Assembly: GCA_964644695.1 (NCBI GenBank)
Contig: CAZXWN010000013.1
Span: 1-64,000 of the forward strand
Source of the DNA: CAZXWN01 sp964644695 [NCBI: uncultured bacterium]
Lineage (GTDB): Bacteria; UBP4; UBA4092
Direction of reading: 5' to 3'
DNA: 64,000 nucleotides
Shown: one piece after another, positions 45,007 through 51,666 of the stretch
How positions within the stretch are numbered: position 1 is the stretch's first letter
How the letters are laid out: each line of letters starts with the position of its first letter
Notes under the pieces: generated by a model
Told to the model about the DNA's origin: nothing
The model's input: only the letters and a program-made list of their open reading frames with translations
Databases searched by the model: none
Position numbers and translations under genes: made by a program

Positions 45007-45825
45007 ATGAATCAGAATAAAGATATTATTCAACAGAAACATACTCGACTTAAAAGCCTGCTTCAAGAGATGGGGAGTTGTTTGATTGCCTTGTCAGGTG
45101 GGGTAGATTCCGTATTTTTGATGCGGGTAGCTCATGAAGTGTTGGGACAGAAGGCTGTTGGTGTGACGTGTGATTCGCCATCCATGCCCCGGGAAGAGTT
45201 GGAGCTGGCTATCCAGTTATCCAAAGAGATTGGATTTCGCCATCGAATCGTAGAAACCCATGAAATTGAGCAGGAAGATTATGCGGCAAATCCATCCAAT
45301 CGGTGTTATTTCTGCCGTCAGGTCATGTTTCATACTCTCAAAAAGATAGCTTTAGAAGAGAATTGTCCGGTGATATGTGATGGGTATAATTATTCTGACC
45401 AGGGAGATTATCGTCCAGGCCGTCAAGCCGCAAAGGAACACGATGTCCGGTCGCCGTTATATGAGGCCGAATTAACCAAGGCTGAAGTTCGGGTATTGTC
45501 CCATGAATACGGTCTTCCGAACTGGGACCGGCCGGCGGCAGCCTGTTTATCCTCCCGGATACCGTATGGCTCGCGGGTAACAGTGGATAAGCTCCGGCAA
45601 ATCGAGGAATCCGAGACCTATCTACGGTCTTTAGGGTTGAGACAGGTTCGCGTACGGCATCATGGGCAAGTTGCTCGAATTGAGACAGACCCAAAAGAGT
45701 TTTCCGTATTATTAACAGGAGAGAATCCAGAGAAGATTACCTCTCGGCTGAAAGAGATTGGTTTTTTATTTGTGACATTGGATTTATTGGGATATAGGAC
45801 AGGGTCATTAAACGAGGAACTGTAA
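45007..45825 (+). CDS. larE: ATP-dependent sacrificial sulfur transferase LarE, three-Cys type
   Basis: The 272-residue product has the PP-loop SGGVDS at 30-35 and the LarE landmarks NRCYFCRQ and DRPAAACLSSRIPYGSRV. LarE adds sulfur to the pyridinium precursor of the nickel-pincer cofactor. This copy has a CxxC at 100/103 plus Cys180, the three-cysteine set of members that hold an iron-sulfur cluster rather than giving up their own cysteine sulfur. The ATG at 45007 has GAGGA eight bases upstream; the ATG at 44977 overlaps the -10 box. larB and larC are not in the window. Confidence 0.88.
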   Translation: MNQNKDIIQQKHTRLKSLLQEMGSCLIALSGGVDSVFLMRVAHEVLGQKAVGVTCDSPSMPREELELAIQLSKEIGFRHRIVETHEIEQEDYAANPSNRCYFCRQVMFHTLKKIALEENCPVICDGYNYSDQGDYRPGRQAAKEHDVRSPLYEAELTKAEVRVLSHEYGLPNWDRPAAACLSSRIPYGSRVTVDKLRQIEESETYLRSLGLRQVRVRHHGQVARIETDPKEFSVLLTGENPEKITSRLKEIGFLFVTLDLLGYRTGSLNEEL

Positions 45826-45830
45826 TATCG

Positions 45831-45960
45831 ATAGGTCCAATGGGTCTTATAGGTCCTATGGGTCCGATAGGAATGGGATAAGAAGGATTGAAGGGGTTGG
45901 AAGAACTAACCACCCCGGCTGAGGAACGCCACCCCTCCTTGAAAAGGCGGGGAGCTTAAG
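45831..45960 (+). repeat. Composite repeat, copy 4 (variant hairpin)
   Basis: It opens ATAGGTCCAATGGGTCTTAT, continues with CCTATGGGTCCGATAGG and ends in CCTTGAAAAGGCGGGGAG. The CCGGCTTCGCCGG hairpin of other copies is replaced by CCCCGGCTGAGGAACGCC. It starts six bases after larE ends. Confidence 0.8.
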
Positions 45961-46006
45961 AACAGAGCAAGGACAGGAAAAGGGCAAAGACTGAAGAGAG
46001 GGGGGA

Positions 46007-46136
46007 ATAGGTCTAATGGGTCTTATAGGTCCTATGGGTCCGATAGGAATGGGATAAGAAAGATTAGGGGGATTAGAAAGGGCTAACCACCCCCCGGCTT
46101 CGCCGGACCCCTCCTTGAAAAGGCGGGGAGCTTAAG
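46007..46136 (+). repeat. Composite repeat, copy 5
   Basis: This copy has the same block order as 1858-1986, including CCCCGGCTTCGCCGGACCC and CCTTGAAAAGGCGGGGAG. It lies 176 bases after copy 4, start to start, and ends 94 bases before the small gene at 46231. Confidence 0.85.
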
Positions 46137-46230
46137 AACAGGGTAAGGAGTGAATCAGGGGGACTAAGGGCAGGGAAAAGAAAAAGAGGCGCCGCGGACG
46201 CCTCCAACAATCACTTTTCACCGACCAGGG

Positions 46231-46575
46231 TTAGGCCATATTCGGTGGGGTCGTGATACTCGTGGGTTCAGTTCCTGCGTGACCCTTCATGTATTCCACA
46301 TAAGCGCCGACATACAGGTTGTACCCGGACTGTTTCAGCTCGTTATCTGCACAGTATTGATTCCAGCCATCTTTGGTGGTCTGGTTTTGCTGTTTCCAGG
46401 ACGCGACCGCCATTTGGAAATAACTGCGGACGGTCGTCTGGAGTGCAGTAGGTGCAATCGTAGATTTCACATACTTACGAGCGACATCTACACCTTTCCA
46501 CCGATAAAAGACAATAGAACTGCCAAACTTACCACTGGCTGCTATTGAAAACAGGGGATTTTGTACAACTGCCAT
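46231..46575 (-). CDS. Small protein of unknown function, DUF6266/phage structural-like
   Basis: The 114-residue product reads PLFSIAASGKFGSSIVFYRWKGVDVARKYV, with SGK-G and WKG-V-R blocks like small DUF6266 or phage structural proteins, then a helical, Trp/Gln-rich C-terminal half. A strong AAAGGAGGAATGTAG ribosome site lies directly upstream of its ATG. Function is not known. It sits between repeat copies and the terminator of the KAP operon, and probably belongs to the accessory island. Confidence 0.55.
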   Translation of the reverse strand: MAVVQNPLFSIAASGKFGSSIVFYRWKGVDVARKYVKSTIAPTALQTTVRSYFQMAVASWKQQNQTTKDGWNQYCADNELKQSGYNLYVGAYVEYMKGHAGTEPTSITTPPNMA

Positions 46576-46710
46576 TCTACATTCCTCCTTTCTCCGGAGA
46601 GGATTTATCCGACTGTCGCGACAGCTTCGATCAGGGCCTCCGGTTGCCTGATGAATCTATCATCCCCCATTCTCAGAGACCGGAGTGTCCACACGTTGGG
46701 TCAAATAAAC

Positions 46711-46745
46711 AACACCCCCACGACATCAAGATGTGTTGTGGGGGT
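46711..46745 (-). terminator. Terminator of the antitoxin-toxin-KAP operon
   Basis: CACCCCCAC and GTGGGGGTG pair around an inner GACATC/GATGTG hairpin. On the minus strand TTGTTTATTT follows. Confidence 0.75.
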
Positions 46746-46768
46746 GAGTGAAACTTTTCTATTAACTA

Positions 46769-48070
46769 TTACTTGATAAATAGTGAATAATACAAATCTA
46801 AGTTATTGGAATTGGAAATCAATCGTGGATCAGTATAGTCTTTTCGCTTAAACGAAGAATTCATCACAGATAGTGTCTTATGATTCTGCTTATTGAATAA
46901 ATAATGCATGAACCCCACATAGTATCCTTGGAATTTTCCGCTAAAATCCTCGTGTGACGGCACAATATATTCTTGATTGAGTTTCTTTTCATAAATCCAA
47001 ATATATAATTCCGGGTTAAATACTCTTATGGTTTCAATCAGAATATAATCAACAGGATGAACTATTAATTTATTGTCCTTAATAAATAACGCTATGTTTA
47101 TCGAAAGGGTATTAAGGAAGCGTTTTACATCACGATAATTATTAAATAGTGGTCCTATGAGACGCATAGACTCTCCTAAAACTTCTGGGGGTAATTCTGA
47201 GGATATTCCATGTTTCTCAAATATGTTCTTAATATTATTTTCTAAATATTTGTGAATGATAGTCGTGTTAGCCATGGGGACATCAAAAGGAATCTGTATA
47301 ATTTTATTCAGATAGGATTGCCCATTTATATTTTCACCGGGGATTTCCAGTGCTTTTTCAACGATGTCTTTCTGGAACATTAATAAATATACAAACTTCG
47401 GAAAATCAGCATTTGCTTTGATCAGTTGAAACATCATTCGGATTTGGTCCGGAGGAAGCCGGTCAATATCATCAATAATGATGAGATATTTTTCTCTATC
47501 CTTTAATGAGGCTTTTATTTCATTCTTTATATCGTTTAAACTTTTATTGCTTTCTTGGTTATCAGATAATTCCGCACCGGCTTCTAGAGCCCGAGCAATA
47601 TTTTCTGTTCCTGTTGAAACGCTATCCAATATTGTGCCAGTGCCTGGAGCAACCCATTGAGAGAGTGGTGCAATTGCTTTCATACAGGATGAGCTAAAGG
47701 TAAGTACTTTGCCATATAATTTAAATTTCTTAGAAAGTGGTTCATTCTGTTCTTCGAAACCAATACCAATCTCTCTGAAGAAGGCTTCCATTAATTCTTT
47801 TTGACCGGACCAATACCAGGGATTAAATTCAATGGGAACAACAGTCTTGTTATCTTGGGACTTAATAGATTCAACAACCATGTTTTTAATGGAGGTTTTC
47901 CCGGATCCCCATTCCCCATATAAAGCAATAACCAAGCTATCAGAACCATCCCAGTAACCAATCGCTTTTGCAAGATTTTCTGCAAACTCGCTACGATGCA
48001 ATGAATCTTCATTGATATGTTCTATTGGTCTATCAATATTGTAAAAAGTATTTGTGGATGAATCGGTCAT
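46769..48070 (-). CDS. KAP-family P-loop NTPase
   Basis: The 433-residue protein has Walker A YGEWGSGKTS at 51-60, EFNPWYWSGQ at 81-90 and Walker B YLIIIDDIDRLPPDQIR at 195-211, the KAP signature. A 100-residue insert between them has a hydrophobic stretch (125-155) that might touch the membrane, as in other KAP proteins. KAP NTPases recur in phage-defence and plasmid loci, but the act they power is usually unclear. It starts 33 bases after the RelE-like toxin on the same strand, so the three genes likely form one transcript. It is AT-rich compared with its surroundings. Confidence 0.8.
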   Translation of the reverse strand: MTDSSTNTFYNIDRPIEHINEDSLHRSEFAENLAKAIGYWDGSDSLVIALYGEWGSGKTSIKNMVVESIKSQDNKTVVPIEFNPWYWSGQKELMEAFFREIGIGFEEQNEPLSKKFKLYGKVLTFSSSCMKAIAPLSQWVAPGTGTILDSVSTGTENIARALEAGAELSDNQESNKSLNDIKNEIKASLKDREKYLIIIDDIDRLPPDQIRMMFQLIKANADFPKFVYLLMFQKDIVEKALEIPGENINGQSYLNKIIQIPFDVPMANTTIIHKYLENNIKNIFEKHGISSELPPEVLGESMRLIGPLFNNYRDVKRFLNTLSINIALFIKDNKLIVHPVDYILIETIRVFNPELYIWIYEKKLNQEYIVPSHEDFSGKFQGYYVGFMHYLFNKQNHKTLSVMNSSFKRKDYTDPRLISNSNNLDLYYSLFIK

Positions 48071-48103
48071 TAAGGTGCCCTGCCTTTTTATTTATCCCCT
48101 GAA

Positions 48104-48475
48104 TTATAAATCTTTTAGGAAGAGAAGGATTCTTTTTTTATCTTCATTTTCTTTATCCGATTTAAAATATATTTCAAGAAAGATGACCTTGAGGCTCTGG
48201 GGGCAATAGGCATAGATAATACGGATGCCACTTTTCACACCTTTTCCAGGCAACGATTTACAGGCAAACTTTTTAAGCTTGAAGATTTGGATATTTTGGG
48301 TGGTCAGGTGAGGAATTTCAAAGACGCTCTGGTTATCTATGTTGTGAATGTGATACAGTTCAATGGCATTTTTTCGAGCTGTTATTAAATCATCTTCCAG
48401 AGTTGGGAATCGTTTCAGGAGTTTCTTCAGGTCCTTATCAAATTCAGGTATGTTTTGATAATGAATTGGATTCAT
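48104..48475 (-). CDS. RelE/ParE-superfamily-like toxin
   Basis: The 123-residue product has the small alpha/beta pattern of RelE-like toxins: FDKDLKKLLKRFPTLEDDL near the start and SGIRIIYAYCPQSLKVIFLEIYFKSDKENED near the end, with several basic residues between. RelE relatives cut ribosome-bound mRNA, while ParE relatives poison gyrase; neither can be assigned here. Its ATG overlaps the antitoxin stop by one base (TAATG), as expected for a coupled toxin. Strand and spacing place it in the antitoxin-toxin-KAP operon. Confidence 0.7.
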   Translation of the reverse strand: MNPIHYQNIPEFDKDLKKLLKRFPTLEDDLITARKNAIELYHIHNIDNQSVFEIPHLTTQNIQIFKLKKFACKSLPGKGVKSGIRIIYAYCPQSLKVIFLEIYFKSDKENEDKKRILLFLKDL

Positions 48476-49251
48476 TAATCTTCCTTATAACTCCTGACGG
48501 AAGTCGCTGATGTCCGATAGAAGACAGCTTCATAGTCGATTTTATGTCCATCTTCAGCGGTAATCCATGGAACATCTTCATGGGAAATACTACTGAGTTC
48601 CTTGGCACTTTTGTCCCCGAATCGTTCCAAGACTTCGTCGATATGTTTTATTTCCTGAGCGGATAGCACAGATAAATCAGGTTCACGAAGGGGAAGGTAT
48701 TTTTTTTGGTCATACCCAAAATGTTTATTTTTAATTTCAGTTATTTCTTCCTTCTGAATCATTTTGTCGACAAAATATTTAAATTCCCGGGGAGTAGGTC
48801 CGTGATGGTTTTTGATATACTGAATCCCCATGATTTGTTCTTCATATTTCTCATAATAATCAAAGTCGATGAAGTATAAGAGTTTATATAAAACAGTTTG
48901 ACCTACATTGGGTTTAGCACCGACTTTGTTAAGAATATAGAGGAGAACTTCATTGAATTTCTTCTGATTTTTCTGGGGGACACTGATACGCAGGATAGGG
49001 GCAGGATTGGAATCCTTTTTTCTATCTGATTCAATGATGATTTGAGGAGTGCTTTTTTTTCCATCAAGAAGTTCACTAATGGTAATTCCATATATTTCTG
49101 CCAAAATGCCAGCATGAGAAAGAGTTATTTCACTTTCTCCTTTTTCAATAGCATCATAGGTCGGCCTGGAAACTGCAAGTTTCTTTGCAATATCTGCCTG
49201 TGAATATTTATTTTCGATTCTTAAACTTTTGATAAATTCACCTCGGAACAT
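48475..49251 (-). CDS. Xre-HTH plus Panacea (DUF4065) antitoxin
   Basis: Residues 1-65 are an Xre-type helix-turn-helix (YSQADIAKKLAVSRPTYDAIEKGESEI). Residues about 95-230 carry a Panacea/DUF4065 domain: GQTVLYKLLYFIDFDYYEKY, YIKNHHGPTPREFKYFV and SAQEIKHIDEVLERFGDKSAKELSSISH. Panacea proteins are known as versatile antitoxins to unrelated toxins; the HTH would let it repress its own promoter. It overlaps the toxin gene by one base. Two inverted repeats and a -10 box lie upstream. Strong AT bias suggests transfer. Confidence 0.85.
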   Translation of the reverse strand: MFRGEFIKSLRIENKYSQADIAKKLAVSRPTYDAIEKGESEITLSHAGILAEIYGITISELLDGKKSTPQIIIESDRKKDSNPAPILRISVPQKNQKKFNEVLLYILNKVGAKPNVGQTVLYKLLYFIDFDYYEKYEEQIMGIQYIKNHHGPTPREFKYFVDKMIQKEEITEIKNKHFGYDQKKYLPLREPDLSVLSAQEIKHIDEVLERFGDKSAKELSSISHEDVPWITAEDGHKIDYEAVFYRTSATSVRSYKED

Positions 49252-49286
49252 ATCAACCCCACCTTCCTTCCATTTAATATCAGTAT

Positions 49287-49292
49287 ATTATA
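49287..49292 (-). promoter_or_regulatory. -10 box of the toxin-antitoxin promoter
   Basis: On the minus strand TATAAT lies 35 bases before the antitoxin ATG, giving a short leader with the ribosome site GGAAGGAAGG. It is immediately next to the inverted repeat at 49294-49308. Confidence 0.55.
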
Positions 49293-49293
49293 T

Positions 49294-49308
49294 GTAAATA
49301 AATATTAC
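49294..49308. promoter_or_regulatory. Candidate antitoxin operator 1
   Basis: GTAAATAAATATTAC has GTAA/TTAC arms. It abuts the -10 box, where a bound HTH protein would block RNA polymerase. Confidence 0.55.
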
Positions 49309-49317
49309 AAGTTATAT

Positions 49318-49332
49318 GTAAACATTATTTAC
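49318..49332. promoter_or_regulatory. Candidate antitoxin operator 2
   Basis: GTAAACATTATTTAC has GTAAA/TTTAC arms. Its centre is 24 bases from that of operator 1, so two dimers would lie roughly on the same face of the helix. Confidence 0.55.
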
Positions 49333-49389
49333 AATCTGGATATAAGACAGGTTGGTTTACAGGAGGGGAGAAAGTGGGGTGAGGGAGGG

Positions 49390-49413
49390 ACCCGATTCGT
49401 ATATGGTTCGTTT
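49390..49413 (+). repeat. TTCGT direct-repeat motif, copy E
   Basis: ACCCGATTCGT followed by ATATGGTTCGTTT holds two TTCGT half-sites 11 bases apart. It lies between the toxin-antitoxin promoter and the terminator of the CoA-disulfide reductase gene, at the edge of the accessory island. Confidence 0.6.
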
Positions 49414-49423
49414 GTGGGGAAAG

Positions 49424-49452
49424 AAAAAGACGGGAATGGGTCCCGTCTTTTT
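49424..49452 (-). terminator. Bidirectional intrinsic terminator
   Basis: AAAAAGACGGGA and TCCCGTCTTTTT form a perfect 12-base stem with a 5-base loop. It ends the minus-strand gene at 49477. Confidence 0.9.
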
Positions 49453-49476
49453 CAGTTTAAAGTTGTAGGATTTTCG

Positions 49477-51144
49477 TTAGAACCGGCAAGCCGCACAAGT
49501 TTGGAGACCCCCGGTCAAGTTTTTGGCATTGTATCCATTTTCCCGGAGGATACGGACAGCGACATTGGACCTTTGCCCGACTCCACAATGACACCAGATT
49601 TCTTTATCTTTGGGGATTTCATCCAACCGATTCCGGAGTTGTCCCAAGGGGATATTCATGGCCTGTGGCAAATGAGCTGCGGCAAATTCCATCGGTTCCC
49701 GGACATCGACAATGACGGCTTCCGTCCCGGCCACATTTTCCCACCAGACTAAGGGAGAATCTCCCCGGAGGTCATTTGCGGCCACCATTCCGGCAATATT
49801 GACAGGGTCTTTTGCGGACCCGTACTGAGGGGCATAACACAGTTCGGCGTCTTCCATGTCATAGACAGTCCCTTGTTTTTGAATCAGGGCAGCAATCACA
49901 TCTATCCGTTTATCAACACCTTCAGACCCTACGGCCTGAGCTCCCAGAATAAGCCCGGTTTCCGGAGCATAGAGGAGTTTTAAATGGATGGGTTTAGCTC
50001 CAGGATAGTAGGCAGTGTGATGGCCAGGATGGATATAGACTTTGCGGTAGGGGATGTCCAGTCGTTTTAATGTTCTTTCACTGGCCCCCGTCGTTGCCAC
50101 CGTCATTTCAAAGATGCCACAGACAGCAGTTCCCTGAGTTCCCCGGAAGGCCCGGAGTTGACCCGGTTTACCACAACAAGTGATGGCGATATTATCGGCA
50201 GCAATCCGTCCCTGCCGATTCGCCGGTCCGGCCATCGGAATTTGGGTGGGCTGTCCCGTTACATAATCTTTGACTTCGACCGCATCTCCGATTGCCCAGA
50301 TATCAGGGTCAGAGGTCTGCATAAATTCATTGACGACAATCCCTCCCCGTGCCCCGAGTGTCAGTCCGGCGGCTTTCGCCAAATCCGATTCAGGTTTCAC
50401 CCCAATCCCCATAATGACCATATCCGTGGTGATACTATTCCCGGACTGTAAATCAACTCGCAAACGGGGTCCCTGGATTTCCTCGAAACCTTTGACCTGT
50501 TCGGAAAGTTTCAGGTCGATACCTGCCCCAGTGAGGTATTGTTCGACATAGACAGCCATTTCGGGATCCATGATCGGCATCACCTGGGGCTGCATCTCCA
50601 CGACGGTTACTTTCAGTCCTAATCGGAAGAGGTTTTCAAGCATTTCCAAGCCGATAAATCCAGCCCCGACAATGACCACACTTTCCGTTTTCCGGGATTT
50701 CATCCAATTTTTGATAGCTTCACTGTCCGGGATGTTCCGTAATGTAAAAATACCGGGTAAATCAATCCCCGGAAGTGGTGGTTTAATGGGAGAGGCTCCG
50801 GGAGATAATACGAGGGCATCATATTTTTCCTGATATTCTTTTCCAGAGGTCAAATCTTTAACGGTAATTTCTTTTTTATCTCTATCAATGGCAGTGACAT
50901 CGGTTTTTACTTTGACCTCAATATTGAACCGATTTTTGAATAATTCGGGGGTTGCCAGCAACAGCTGGCTTTCGTCTTTAATGACATTGCCGACATAATA
51001 CGGTAACCCACAGTTGGCAAAGGAGACATGCGGTCCCCGGTCATAGATGATGATGTCGGCTGATTCATTCATTCGGCGTAACCGGGCAGCACAGGAGGCC
51101 CCGCCGGCAACTCCACCGACCACTAACACTCTTTTTCTGGACAT
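49477..51144 (-). CDS. cdr: CoA-disulfide reductase with C-terminal rhodanese domain
   Basis: The 555-residue flavoprotein begins VLVVGGVAGGASCAARLRR and has the active cysteine C45 in SFANCGLPYYVG, a second NAD-binding GAGFIGLEMLENLFR, and IWAIGDAVEVKD for FAD. Residues about 455-555 form a rhodanese domain with its active loop cysteine at 520 (CGVGQRS). Such fusions reduce CoA disulfide or polysulfide/persulfide using NAD(P)H, in thiol homeostasis or sulfur metabolism. The ATG has a weak ribosome site. Confidence 0.88.
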   Translation of the reverse strand: MSRKRVLVVGGVAGGASCAARLRRMNESADIIIYDRGPHVSFANCGLPYYVGNVIKDESQLLLATPELFKNRFNIEVKVKTDVTAIDRDKKEITVKDLTSGKEYQEKYDALVLSPGASPIKPPLPGIDLPGIFTLRNIPDSEAIKNWMKSRKTESVVIVGAGFIGLEMLENLFRLGLKVTVVEMQPQVMPIMDPEMAVYVEQYLTGAGIDLKLSEQVKGFEEIQGPRLRVDLQSGNSITTDMVIMGIGVKPESDLAKAAGLTLGARGGIVVNEFMQTSDPDIWAIGDAVEVKDYVTGQPTQIPMAGPANRQGRIAADNIAITCCGKPGQLRAFRGTQGTAVCGIFEMTVATTGASERTLKRLDIPYRKVYIHPGHHTAYYPGAKPIHLKLLYAPETGLILGAQAVGSEGVDKRIDVIAALIQKQGTVYDMEDAELCYAPQYGSAKDPVNIAGMVAANDLRGDSPLVWWENVAGTEAVIVDVREPMEFAAAHLPQAMNIPLGQLRNRLDEIPKDKEIWCHCGVGQRSNVAVRILRENGYNAKNLTGGLQTCAACRF

Positions 51145-51257
51145 ATATAAACTCCCATCTGGATTTTAATCGTAAAGGTGATTCCTTATATTAACCAAAA
51201 TTGGGGTGGAATGATTCCCTAAATTCTATTTTCTTTCAAAGTATTGAGGCTCTGATT

Positions 51258-51263
51258 TATACT
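51258..51263 (+). promoter_or_regulatory. -10 box of a probable leaderless gene
   Basis: TATACT ends 6 bases before the ATG at 51270, and TTCAAA lies exactly 17 bases upstream as a -35. No ribosome site is present. Confidence 0.6.
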
Positions 51264-51269
51264 GATGGT

Positions 51270-51581
51270 ATGCCGGAATTTTATTGTGATTGTTGTGGTC
51301 AACAAATTACACCCAAAGACCAGCGATACCTGGTCCGTCTGGAGATGTGGGCAGCCCCGGACCCCCTCGTAGTCAGTGCGGATGACTTGAAGAGGGATTT
51401 TAAGAAGGAAATGGAAGAATTAATCCGGCAGATGGAAAAACAGGACGCCACAGAATTAACCCATCAGGTGTGGGTCCGATATGATTTTGATTTATGCCCC
51501 CGCTGCCGACAAACTTATTATGAACTTCTCCAGAGACCCCGCCCTCTCGCTCCCCAAAAAGACTTGGAAATCCTGCGTTAA
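51270..51581 (+). CDS. Small zinc-ribbon protein of unknown function
   Basis: The 103-residue product has zinc knuckles CDCCGQ near the start and CPRC near residue 76, separated by a helical, charged stretch (DDLKRDFKKEMEELIRQMEK). It looks like a zinc-ribbon with an inserted coiled coil. The ATG at 51270 is chosen from the leaderless promoter and because the residues before it are not zinc-ribbon-like. It lies upstream of the esterase genes, with no overlap. Function is unknown. Confidence 0.65.
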   Translation: MPEFYCDCCGQQITPKDQRYLVRLEMWAAPDPLVVSADDLKRDFKKEMEELIRQMEKQDATELTHQVWVRYDFDLCPRCRQTYYELLQRPRPLAPQKDLEILR

Positions 51582-51625
51582 AAATATATAAATAAAATCC
51601 CTTTAATCTCTTTTCAAAATTCCGT

Positions 51626-51631
51626 TATAGT
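51626..51631 (+). promoter_or_regulatory. -10 box of sialate O-acetylesterase 1
   Basis: TTCCGTTATAGTAATGG contains TATAGT. The same sequence recurs at 53754 ahead of the tandem paralogue, so promoter and leader were duplicated with the gene. Confidence 0.55.
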
Positions 51632-51666
51632 AATGGAACATCTTGATTTTTTCTGGAGAAAAGAAA

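Noticed and set aside
46769-49413. Complete prophage
   Set aside because: No integrase, portal, terminase or tail genes are seen; the island is short.
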